Assembly (NCBI GenBank): GCA_932521035.1
Contig: OW051496.1
Location: 2,046,001 to 2,110,000 of the forward strand
Source: Oscheius dolichura
Taxonomy: Eukaryota > Nematoda > Chromadorea > Rhabditida > Rhabditidae
Length of the DNA: 64,000 bases
Reading direction: 5' to 3'
Every line of letters starts with the position of its first letter. The stretch's first letter is position 1. Position numbers and translations under genes: made by a program. This document shows positions 1 through 10,249 of the stretch, in pieces. Below the pieces are notes generated by a model. That model was not told where the DNA came from and ran no database searches. It was given only the letters and a program-made list of their open reading frames with translations.

Positions 1-2127
1 ACAACATTCAAAGGAAAAAAACATCATAACTGACTTCTCCAATCCTTTTTTTGACCTTGCTCCTCTAGATAGTCTAACAAAATATAAAAATTGTCATGCT
101 CCATGACTGTTATAAATAACTTGAAAACGAAATAAAAGTAGTCAGCGGCTCTCACCTTCCTCTCATCATAATGAAAAACAAGCACGCTCTACCACATTAT
201 TGTTACACTAAATACTGCTGCCTAGAAATATTTAGCCCGAAACTTTCAATCAAAAAATAGTCGAAAAAGTTTTCAGGATGGCTTTTGCCACCCTTTTACA
301 GTCAATCTTCGTTATTTCACGGGTTACTGTAAATCAACCGTTCTGTTATCCTTTCCAGCTGTTTTTACCCATTTCTCTCACGTTTTTAGCCATTAATTCT
401 TGCGTGGAACAGCTGTTTTTCCACAATGAGCTGATATTTAAAAGGCGAGGCGACGAAGTCACCGGACTAACGACCTTGTCCCACTCCTCGCGGCGGAAAG
501 GAAGAAAAAGAAAGATTGAAAGGAAAAGAAAAGACTGGACAAAAACTGTCCGCCGCGCGCTCACGTTAGCTGGCTTATCCCCAGGAAATATCCACAAGGC
601 GCCGCTCTTGCGCCATTCAATTGCAGTTCTCCTGCCGCAAAACCGAAATAATGGCTGGATCACACATCAAAGGGGAAGTATATTTGACGAACGGGGGACT
701 GTAGAACTGAAGAATTACCGTAATTTCTTGCCAAACATTCCCTAATTTATGTAAGAGCACTTCGATGAATTTGTCGAATTATCATCATTGCGTTTTGCCC
801 ACCCTATATTGGAATAGTAAAACTTTTTAGTAGGGTTCTTTTACCAATAAGACGTTGAATAACGTTGCTATGGATCTGGTATACTGTAGATTCAGTCGCT
901 TTGTACGAGACGTTATGCAGAGATGATTTTTGTTTCGCGATTACTGGCTTCACTAATGTTCTCTCTTTTGGGAAATATTTATGTTTTACTTGATACATAA
1001 AGTAAAAGTTTAGTCTATATTTCAGTGCATCGTCCCCTTAGTTCCAATTTTGAATTTTTCTCTAATTTTTGACTGTTCAGCGTGCGAAAGTTCTGAAAGA
1101 GGAAGTGCATCGCTATCTCATTGTTTTTCAATTTTGGGTATGGCGAAGGTGTGAGACGCACTCCATTACCTAAGCAGTGGTCATTTTATGTTTTGCTCAC
1201 CCTATATTAGAATGAGAAAACATGTAAAAAGTACTCGTGCATGCGTTGAGAGTGGAAAACGTGTCTATTGTCTAACAAGAGCTATTTACCTCAACTGTTG
1301 GCTAAAAGTAAGTATAGAGAAATAAAACGACGCGTGATTACGAAGGGAATGAGAAACATTGGAATGTGTGGCAATTTTCCAGCACCATCCATTCCGTAGA
1401 GGGATTTATTGAAGAACTGTCACACACTTCGTATCACCATTATCGTATTCCCTTCTCCAACCTATATTGGGACAGTACAATTACAATACAATTCCCAAAA
1501 TCAGCGTGTATCACGCGAGGGAAGCCTCTTGTCCCTTGGTGCAGTTCTTGAACTGCTACAGCGGGACGGCGAGGTGGTTCATGGATTTCTATTTGAAAAT
1601 TACAGCGAGCCTACAATCTCAGTTTATGCTTCACCTATCTTATATTGGTATGGTAAAGCAGTAGAAATCATTCAATCGAGGGGTTTTCAAGCATGTTTAT
1701 CTGCCTGTTTTGAGTATTTTTCGCGATTCTATAAGTGAAAACACGGTTATAAACAGCATTTGAGGGAGATATAGTCCGTTTCCAACCGTTTTTTTCCAAT
1801 TGGGACCATTTGACAATTTGTGGAACAAAAGCGCCTGATTTTCAAATTCAAAGTGGGAACGTCAGGCAACTTTTGCTCGTAATGTTCCCAAATGGTCCCC
1901 AGCGGAAAAACACCTAGGCTGGAAATGGACTATAGGTGATTGGCAAGGAGAGATGACATACTGTCAAATGGGTAATTACAATTATTTGCGTAATGTTTGT
2001 CTAATGTCAGCAATCCCAGAATATCCTATTTCTATAGTGCCCGAAACGTAGAAAACCAGGGAAAAAATTAGTTTATCCATAATTTTTTAGGGTGATTTCC
2101 GTCAAAAGTCGGCGTTTTCCGTGGTAG
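1..2127. other. Non-coding flank with a repeated CCTATATTGG motif
   Basis: I see no supportable gene here; the short open frames lack splice sites and codon bias. A GC-richer patch at about 440-660 has purine-rich and CCGCCGCGCGC sequence and may be regulatory. Four copies of a related motif, CACCTATATTGG followed by a short A/T stretch and GTAAAA or similar, lie near 797, 1197, 1456 and 1630. Read on the minus strand the first is TTTAC, nine bases, ATAGG, so it may be a diverged member of the bipartite motif family found in the introns further right. A MITE occupies 1770-1934. Confidence 0.4.
1770..1934. mobile_element. MITE-like element with TATAGTCCGTTTCC-type ends (copy 1)
   Basis: The left end reads TATAGTCCGTTTCCAACC and the right end is its imperfect inverse (GGCTGGAAATGGACTATA). 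The interior holds a second inverted pair built on GGGACCATTTG and CAAATGGTCCC. The interior matches 6296-6463 in reverse orientation, and the ends match 23072-23211 and 62002-62146. There is no coding capacity, so it is a non-autonomous element. Confidence 0.65.
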
Positions 2128-2237
2128 CTATCAGGGATCACCATATCGTTCCACCAATACTGAACGTCGGGCCATGCACCTCGATGAGCTGTCGTCTACA
2201 CTTGCGAACTGCCGAAGGAACCGATGCTCCGTTTGAC
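2128..2237 (+). CDS. Possible isolated exon, gene unknown
   Basis: An open stretch begins after a TAG acceptor (GTGGTAG) and ends at a strong GTGAGT donor. Read with two leading bases it is open to the donor (IRDHHIVPPILNVGP, then TSMSCRLHLRTAEGTDAPFD). A second frame (SPYRSTNTERRAMHLDELSS...) is open until a TGA three bases before the donor. Base composition is richer than its surroundings. It could be a distal 5' exon of the gene that continues at 10250, but the first frame ends in phase 0 while the 10250 exon needs phase 1, so at least one unseen exon would be required. The acceptor is not the usual TTTCAG. I do not recognise the sequence. Confidence 0.3.
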
Positions 2238-3300
2238 GTGAGTTTTTGCTACGAAATATTGGATAAGTAAACTTTGGAGGAGGGAAGAATAATTTCACAG
2301 AGAAACTATTGGAATTCTACCTAGCCCACAGATGAAATAGTTCAATTGGGAGTTCTACGAATTTTATAAAAATTACAAAACTTTTTGCAATCATTCAAAA
2401 ACTTATTCATTTTTTACGCTTTGGTCACGTCATAAATATTCAAGTCTAGAAGCTAAAAGTACTACACGAGTACCTAATACGGGTTAGCACAATAAAACGG
2501 GTTACTGTAGTCTATAGTCTGTAAAACAAGTAGCTGGCCATGACGGTTCAAAATGCCTAAATTTGCTCACCTTTTCTAAGTTTTGGCAGCCAGATATAAA
2601 ACGATCTGATAGTACAGGACAATCCGTGGAAAGCAATACCCTTTATCCTATAAATTGTCAATTTTTTTTAACAGTTTTGAACCCGCCACAAATAAAAGGA
2701 GGCAAGCTATCCAGGCTTTGAGTGCGACACTTTCTTCACAGTTTTCTACAAATTGCTCGATTTTTATAGTTTGAACCCGGCATAAATAAAAGCCAATAAA
2801 GTTTCTACAGTTATAGAACAACACTTACTCTTCTGAGCTACCACGAGTAAAATGGAAAAACCACCTTTTCAGGTAACCTTCGCCAAGCTATCAACGAGGC
2901 AACTGACATCCGAAATTGATAAAGGTCAGTTCAAATTTCGAAGTGTTTTGAATGCTCGGGGTGCCGAAAGAAAACTGAAGGCTCCTATGAGAACAGGGTT
3001 TTATGGTCAAATTGAAGCAGAGCAAATTTTAAATTCAAAAAATGGAATGAACAGAAGAGGAGCGGCTTTTATTGGTAGTTTCCGCCGCGCACCTTTCCGC
3101 CATTACTATCTTGTTTGTTTATTTCTCTCTCCCTTTTTTATCACCAACCTTTCCTGGCTGAAAAACATTTGTACAACTGTGAAAAGACCGCACAAACCGA
3201 ATTCTACTCTTTCCCTTTCCTATGGCTCGGCTTACTTTTACCGTATACTACAGTTTCTTGTTGGTCTGGCTCTACTAGCTCTCTATGTTCTTTGATAAAT

Positions 3301-3473
3301 TTTATCCCATCCTTGAAACAATTCCTGTTTTCAAAATTGGTAACGAATCGGCAGGCTGTTTTTGGAAATCGCTCCAAACTGCGGCGAAGACTTTAGAAAG
3401 GGTCGTCATAATTTCCCAATACAGAATCAACATTATCTTTAGATTTCCACCCATCTTATCTCTTTCTCAAAAC
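3301..3473 (-). repeat. Two bipartite GTTTC-N9-ATAAA motifs (minus strand)
   Basis: Read on the plus strand, TTTAT at 3301-3305 is followed by nine bases and GAAAC at 3315-3319, and CTTAT at 3455-3459 is followed by nine bases and AAAAC at 3469-3473. These match the spacing of the large intronic arrays further right. They are candidate small RNA promoters pointing left; two copies alone would not be convincing. Confidence 0.35.
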
Positions 3474-4659
3474 ATTTCTGTTTCTGGAAATGGTAATAAA
3501 GAAGTCACAAGGGCTTACGTTTCTTCACAGAAATAAATTTTCCTATTCTCGCCGTCTAATTATCATTGCCGGGAGTCTTTTATCACTGAGAACTTCAGTC
3601 TCTTCTTTTTCTGTTGCTTGAATGAGTCATAAAGAGATCCGACTGGAAATTCTAAGGGGCGTGTGCTACTGCTCTTTTTCACAAGCCATCAGTCACCAAT
3701 GGTGTTTTTTTGGTGACTCACCATGCTCAAAAGGTCCACAAAACATTCCGGGCAGGGCCATTTGAGCAAAAATGGTCGGGGATTTTCGATTTTGGTCGAA
3801 TTGTCTTCGCCGTTTCCCAAAATGTTCCGAAGTACGGTAACCCTATTTTTTGGAAGCGGACCATATTTCATAGACTATCTTCTCCGTTTTTGTTTGTTTC
3901 TTGAAATGGTTATAAAGTGATCCGGATGACAACTTCAATGGGTTTTCCGCTAGCGCACCTGCTATTCTTTGAATCAAATAAATTTTCCTCCTTTCCTTCC
4001 CGCCCTGAGATCAGAGAGCCTCTCTTGTTTCTGACTAGCCATGGCCCATGGGAACGGCCGTTGCCCCAAGAAGAACAGGCCGTTCAGGCGTATCTTTTAT
4101 TGGATTTATTAGTCAAGTTTGCCACCTATCTACTTCTATCCGAATCAGAACATTATAAGGACAAAAAATCACTTTTTCAATTGCAAATATCCCGCCGAAC
4201 GGGAGGAAGTCCCCCGGCCGCCGCTCTCTCTCTCTTTGCTCAAACCTTTTCTTTTGCGTAGTAATGTCGTCACAGTTGTTTAAAGTTTCGTCGTCCATGG
4301 CCGAGAGACAGAGAACTCTTCTTTCTTTCTTTCCCGCCGCTGCAAAGAGAGAGAGTCTTCCCCCGTTCTTTTTCTATAAAAGTTCAATTTGTGGGAAAAT
4401 TTGAAGACATTTCTGCTTCATTTTTCTCTTAAATATGATGGAAAATGATTGCATAGCTGATTTCAGAGTCGTCCCTTCCTTGTGATGAAATATTTTATTA
4501 TTTCATAATTAGCATAAAAATCCCCGATCGTTTCTTTCAATGATTATGTCTTGGACAAAATTTCCTTAAAAAATCCAAGTTCGCCTGCAGCTGCCGCATT
4601 TTTTGATTGTAAAAGCCGTTTGAGCGTTCTATGAGCTGAACTATGGGATCAAAAATGTA

Positions 4660-5835
4660 GATATCTTTCGGTTTTATAGGAAGAATAAAGAGAAAAATAA
4701 GTCCTAATAGGAATTCGCGGATCACTCCAGTTTCCATAAAACACTGTTCCTTCTCATGAAATCTGACCCCTTTTTTTTGTTTTATCGTGTATTTATCAGA
4801 ACTTGACCACCAATTTGTGTCTAGTCAGCTCTTCAATATTTTTTTAAATGTAGCAAGCTCCTTTTATTTTTTATGGAAACGTTTTCAAACGCTAATTGAC
4901 CATCAATTTCAATCAAGATTTTAGCAATTTTCCTTCTTACCAGGTTTACTGGTTATGCAAGGGCAGTCCCTGTTTATTTTTTTCTTCTGCGTATTATTTT
5001 GTTCAGAGATTCTTTTAGTATAGAAACTTGTATTACTTCAATTTGTAAGCAGCTCATAACCTAGAAAAGCTAAAACTCTCTGGATGAATGTCAGTCGAAG
5101 AGAAAACCATATTCTGTAAGAGCAACAATAGGATGAAAATTGGTTTCAAATGGAAATATTTCGGTTTTACGTGACGAATGAATAGGCATAATTTCCTGCT
5201 ATCTCCAATACATGGATTCGATCGCTTTTTAGGATTTCCTTTTTTAGGTGTTTCGATACCTAGAAAAGCAAAACGCGTCCTCGAACTGTAAGTGTCTCTT
5301 TTTGAAGAAAACAAATCCGTTGGTTTTACATGGAGAATGAATAGCAAAGATTTCTTGGAATTTGTTTGATCGTTAGTTGTTTCAATCAAATTGGCTCTTA
5401 CGTTTTTTCTTTTTTATTCTACGTTTCGTGCTGCCTATAATTCTCCTCACGAACTTCGCCAACATTCTGTTCGCTGGCGTTACACGTATGTTTACTACAA
5501 AATATGGATTTTTATTCATTTTGCAGAAGAACTAAACACTTTGAACGGTTTATTCATATCAAAAATACCCAGAATGCAGTCATTTTGCACCAGTCATTTC
5601 TTCCCAAATGCCACCACGCTCTTTCAACAGCCCTCATCTATAATTGTTGATATAGCTATTGTTTGTAAGTCTCCAAGTAAAAAGAGATCAACCAGCCGCC
5701 CTTTATAGGCATTTCGAAACCCACGATAAAACGAAAAGGTTAGGAAAATAGCAAAAGAAACTGAACTCTGTGCGACCGACAGATGGTTCCAAACAAAAAT
5801 AGCTTTCGGTTTTACATGGAGAATTAATAGGCCGA
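4660..5835. repeat. Dispersed array of a GGTTTTACATGGAGAAT motif
   Basis: Related 25-30 bp segments recur near 4667, 5160, 5325 and 5808. The consensus is about TTTCGGTTTTACATGGAGAA followed by TNAATAG. The bases between copies are mostly unrelated, so this is not a simple tandem duplication. In three of them TTTAC, nine bases and GAATA or AATTA keep the same layout as the TTTAT-N9-GAAAC motif of the introns, so I treat this as a diverged local family of the same thing. No gene is visible from 2240 to 7230. Confidence 0.4.
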
Positions 5836-6295
5836 ATTCCTTTGTAATTTGCTTGGCAGGACCCTTACATGACAAAATTGACTTCTACGTTCTCCTGTGT
5901 TTTACGCTGACTTTGAATTTACCCCTTTCTAGAGCACTTGATTCGACTCTCTATCTCAATTCACTGTACCAGAATGGTTCCTATTTGTTTGACCGGTGTC
6001 TTGTTGTCAAAAATATCCAGAATGCCCTAATTTTGCACTCATGGGCCTTGTCAATCCTAACTGGGCCCCATTGAACTGTGTTGCAATCTTCTCTATATTT
6101 TCGCCATACTCAAAAAGTTCTACCTAAGGAATTAATAAACTGCCCCTTTACCGTTATTTGTATGCATCTCAAAACCCAGGAAAAAGATAGGTTTTCTGGA
6201 AAAACTCCCCAAAAGAAGAAGTCTCTCCCAAAGGGAAACATCTTGTTGCTTTACATCTGTGATAAATAGAGATGAACTCGGAGAATGTGTTGTAC

Positions 6296-6463
6296 TTATG
6301 GTATGTTTCCAATCTCGGGGTTCTTCCATACAGGACCAGTTGGGAACATAACGAGCAATAGTTGCCTGCTTCTCAATTTGAACTTGAAATTTAACTTCTT
6401 TTGTTCGCCAAATTGTCAAATGGTCCCCAGTGGAAGCCCCCGAGGTCGGAAACAGGCTACAAT
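6296..6463. mobile_element. Degenerate MITE, same family as 1770-1934, reverse orientation
   Basis: The interior from GGGAACATAACGAGCAA to CAAATGGTCCCCAGTGG is an inverted relative of the interior of 1770-1934. The ends (GGTATGTTTCC and GGAAACAGGCTAC) are diverged from the TATAGTCCGTTTCC ends of other copies. No open reading frame is expected. Confidence 0.55.
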
Positions 6464-7231
6464 AAGATCTCCTCGGCATTTCCACAGTCAAATCTGGTAC
6501 ACCGGTGTCCATCATCATATGTTCCATTGATTCTTTCCTTTCTCTTACAATAATGCTACACACTAGTTCAGGGCCAGTCGTCGTTTTTACAAAATGAGTT
6601 CTCCTTTCGAAAGAAGTAAACGTTTTGAACGGTTTCTCGATATCAAAAATATCTAGAATGTACTCATTTTGTATTCATTGAGCTCATTGACGTCTTCAAC
6701 TTGCTTCTTCTCTAATTTTCCCTGTAATTGTTTCGTATGATATCATATCGTCCCAGTGAAAAACTGTTCTCCCCGCTGCCCTTTGTAGGCTATTCAAAAC
6801 CTCAAAAACATCTCGAAAAGTTCTGGAAGAAGACGACCCTGTAAACAACCAGGACTAGGAATCAATATTTTCCGTTTCGAATGCACTTGCTCTTCTCTCC
6901 TTTTCCTCCTCTTTTCGTCTTTTTTTTCTGTTTTCTACCTCCAGCAGCAGCAGAAATTGTGGAAGAATGACAAACAAAAGATGAGGGACAGAACAGCCGC
7001 GTTCCCGTGGTGTCCACCTACGACAATTGTTATTTTTCAATCACTCATGGGGGAGGACTTCTTCCTGTTCGGAAGGGGGCATTTTGTAAGAACGGCGAGT
7101 GAAAAATTTGGAATACTAGCGAAAGACAGAGGGATCGGAAATCATTTCCAACATTCTTACCGTTATTTGACCCATCGATGAAACCAAAATTAGCCAGCTG
7201 TAAAAGTATCAGATTCCAATTTTTTGGCAAT

Positions 7232-7501
7232 TACCGTAAAACCTCTAATAGAACCCCCCTCTCCGTAAGCGCGCTCTGTAAAAATGCTCTATCTGCATCG
7301 TGCAAAAACACTAAGGCAACCGTTTTTCATGTTTTTTTCTTGTATTAGTATGATCTTTGGGTCCTATATGTTGCATTACTGAAGGAAAAATAGAAGAAAA
7401 GCCAAAAATAACAAAGTAATCGACTCCCAAAGTCAGTTAGATAGATTATTTTAACAGAGCGCGCTTACGTAGGAGGGGGTTCTATTGGAGGTTTTACGGT
7501 A
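7232..7501. mobile_element. Palindromic MITE, family M1, full-length copy
   Basis: The element begins TACCGTAAAACCTCTAATAG and ends with the inverse (CTATTGGAGGTTTTACGGTA). The inverted ends extend about 48 bp through CCGTAAGCGCGCTCTGT. The interior is AT-rich with no coding potential. A near-identical copy lies at 19038-19309 and a truncated reversed copy at 52977-53182. Flanking TA suggests a TA target site, typical of Tc1/mariner-like MITEs, but that is inference. Confidence 0.85.
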
Positions 7502-7542
7502 ATAGGGAGGGATCTCTGTCCGTAAGACCTGTCGACTGTATT
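7501..7542 (-). repeat. Terminal fragment of dispersed repeat M4
   Basis: GGGAGGGATCTCTGTCCGTAAGACCTGTCGACTGTA is the inverse of the end of the repeat at 15103-15263. It abuts the right end of the MITE at 7232-7501, so one of the two interrupted or captured the other. Confidence 0.5.
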
Positions 7543-7587
7543 TTTTTATTTTTTCCACCCATTAGTTTTCATATGTCGAACCAACAT

Positions 7588-8090
7588 TTTATCACCCTAG
7601 TGAAACAATTAACGCGTAATAACTTCCTCTCTACCATATCTCCTACGCTGCCGTTGTTTTATCAATTTCTTGAAGCATTTCATCCACCCCGAGTCAGTAC
7701 ACATTCTAAAAATTGTGTCCCACAGTTAGACAGTTCTTTACCGTTATTTGCATTGTTCATTAGTTCGACCGAAAAAAATCAGTAGCGGATACAAATTTCC
7801 CCATATAAAGCTGCCACCTGAACCCTAAACAAAACAAATCTTTTGCTTTGGTGTTTACAATGAATTCCGTTTTGTATCGGCTCCCCAATAAAGGTTGAAA
7901 AGTTGACTAATAATTTGATACAGCGGCATGTGTTTGGGTGAAACAAGAAGTACAGTAATCTTTCAAAAAAAAATTACAGCTCTCATTGTCAAAAAGTGAT
8001 TTTTTGGACCACTGGACTGTTACTCCCTCTTTCAACCGAATACAGATCAATTTACTTATATGAAGGCTAGTTTTATTAGTTTCTTGGAAC
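7588..8090 (-). repeat. Three bipartite motifs (minus strand)
   Basis: TTTAT, nine bases, then GAAAC, GAAGC or GGAAC occur at 7588-7606, 7658-7676 and 8072-8090 (plus-strand reading). Spacing is exactly nine in all three. They lie just 5' of a GC-richer, T-rich promoter-like stretch at 8230-8480. Confidence 0.45.
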
Positions 8091-8489
8091 ATGCAATCTA
8101 CACCGAGTAAAAGTACATTTTGAGGAGTGTTCTTCCGCAGTTAGACAGCTATTTTTTGTCAGGGATGACAGGAACAAAATGACTACTGGATCCAAAACGT
8201 TCTCCATTATAAAACAGCCACCCGAAGCCTAACCAAAACAGCTCTTCCCCAACATTTTCTCAACTCTTTTTCCCAGTTTTTTTCCCCCTCTATATTTGTC
8301 TAATCCTACCCTTTATCCGTCCCGATTACATCCCCCAGCCCCTCTCACTTCCCCCCAGAGATCCAGTCCTCCCCCATAACCAGTTTTAATCATGTTTCCA
8401 TAGACTTCTCTATCTTCTTCCCGATTCTCTCGTCTCTTTTGCTCTTCTTCTCCTATTCTCAAAAGTACAGAACAGTGAAAACTGGCCTC

Positions 8490-8594
8490 TATGACGAGGA
8501 TGCGCGAGGAGGAGCCGGCCTCATTCTCACAAATATTGAATGGTTTGAATAAGAAGAGGAAGAGCAGTCAGGATGGATCCGATTGGGTTCTCAG
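8490..8594 (+). CDS. Possible first exon with a basic patch, gene unknown
   Basis: An ATG at 8491 opens a frame with MTRMREEEPASFSQILNG, then a lysine/arginine patch (NKKRKSS) that could be a nuclear localisation signal, then QDGSDWVLR before an AG|GTTGAC donor near 8597. The T- and C-rich stretch upstream (8230-8480) resembles a nematode promoter or outron. It could be an alternative first exon of the gene whose exons follow at 10250. Of the donors I checked, only a weak G|GTTTGA inside it (near 8541) gives the phase that 10250 needs. The link is unproven and no known family is recognised. Confidence 0.35.
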
Positions 8595-8839
8595 GTTGAC
8601 GGAACCGAGAAAAAGTGGGAAATTTCTGTTTGTTTACGAAGCGTTATCGAAAATTAGAGTAATGGCTAACATAAAAGCGTCTCTCAAAACCAAAAGATGT
8701 CGCATTTTTTGAATGAAAATGGAAAAAAGCTTGATTTTTGTCGATTTCCCGCGGCTAATCGGGATATTTTCGGGTTGTCCTCTATTTTTTGCACTGACCA
8801 AAGGATTACGGTTAAAAAAATCCAGCTTAAAAAATCCAA

Positions 8840-9204
8840 GGGACAGTATGACCGTTTTTTGAAGTTGGCTTCATCTTGTTCAGAATTTTTTTCTGATCAA
8901 AGTTATCTATTTTAAAAATTATAAAAATGTCAAATTCGCAAGTAAAATGCATATAAAATTTCAATTTTGTATTGCGAATTTCGTCCGACGCGCCTCCAAG
9001 CAACGCAACCTGCATTGAACAAGACCGCGCGCTGTTTACGCGCCGTTTGATTGCATTTTTCTCCCGATTACGGCGTTTTCAGCAAAAAATAAATAGAGCA
9101 TTTTGATCAGCAAAATTAGCTCTACAAAACAAGACCAATTACAACAAAATTCATGATAGTTTCGAAAAATCGGGGTACGGTAGCAGAAACGGTCATACTG
9201 TCTC
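8840..9204. mobile_element. Foldback MITE with GGGACAGTATGACCGTTT ends
   Basis: GGGACAGTATGACCGTTT at 8840-8857 is inverted at 9187-9204 (AAACGGTCATACTGTCTC), enclosing 330 bp without coding capacity. The interior GCGAATTTCGTCCGACGC is also found near 47803, which points to a second, related copy there. GACTGTCCCTTTAAAATG near 17419 may be a solo end of the same family. Confidence 0.6.
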
Positions 9205-10012
9205 TTTAAAACATAAGGTCTTACAACGAAGGCGCGCGCAGTCCTTGAATAGTGGGAATCCGTTGGATATTGGGCATATTGCATAGTGTGGAATATGGAG
9301 AGATCATTGGAGCACTGCTATCAAAGGAAAAATTGATTGAAGAGCCTAATCCAAAGCAGAGAAAATTTGAAACGCCACAAAAAAACGGGGGTGTTTTTAT
9401 GAAAAGTAGGGTGATTTTATTGAACCTTCGCGTAGCGTTACTGGTGAAATTGAATGCGAAGGGCTAAGAAGTCTCCCCTACACCAAAAAAAATCGTTTAC
9501 CCATCATTTTTGTTCTTCAATTTGAGCAAAAGTTAGATTTTATCATCTTCTACGGTGGAGTAAATGATTAGACGTGCAATTATAAAAGAACCTAATGTGA
9601 AGCAGAGAAGAAAGTCAGTAAATACATTTGTTCAAAGAAAACGGAAGGCTTTCAGTTGTCCGTTATGTACTGAAATTTCAAATTGGAAATCACTTTTGAA
9701 TGATATTCATAACCAGAAAAGTTCTCAATATTTTACGACTGAAATTGAAAAACGCTTGCTTTAGAGAGGGTGCTCAAAATTTTACCGCTACGCAATAATT
9801 ATGATCACACAAAATGATAAAAGAACAGAATCGCAAGCAAAAAGCCGGCTCCAAAAAGATGTAGAGCTATTTTTTTTCATTCTTGTACAACAGGCGAGGA
9901 ATTACCGGGGGGCTAGAAATAGAAATTAGCTAAAAAGATTGCTCAAAACAGAAAAAAGGTTCATGTTATCGTGTTTATCGACTTTTTTTAAGAACTACAA
10001 TTGCTACAAAAC

Positions 10013-10132
10013 TACCGTATTTCTTCTATTTGGCGCCCCGGGGCGCTTATTTTTCAACTACCCCCTTTGGATGGCGGCAATTAAAAGGGGGCGGGTAATA
10101 GAACAGGGGCGCCAAATAGAAGAAATACGGTA
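10013..10132. mobile_element. 120 bp MITE with perfect 27 bp inverted ends
   Basis: The left end starts TACCGTATTTCTTCTATTTG and continues into GCGCCCC. The right end is its exact inverse, with no mismatch over 27 bp. The interior is a G/C-rich partial palindrome (CCCCTTTGG, AAAAGGGGGCGGG). Perfect ends imply a recent insertion. I see no second copy in this window. It lies about 120 bp upstream of the exon at 10250. Confidence 0.8.
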
Positions 10133-10249
10133 AGAACACGAAGAACAGATCAACTGTTTGAATGAAAAGTTTCTAAAGTATCTCAATTGAAGCAAAAAGA
10201 CAAAAAACGAACATTACACAGTAAAATAAGTAGTAATCCCCATTTTCAG

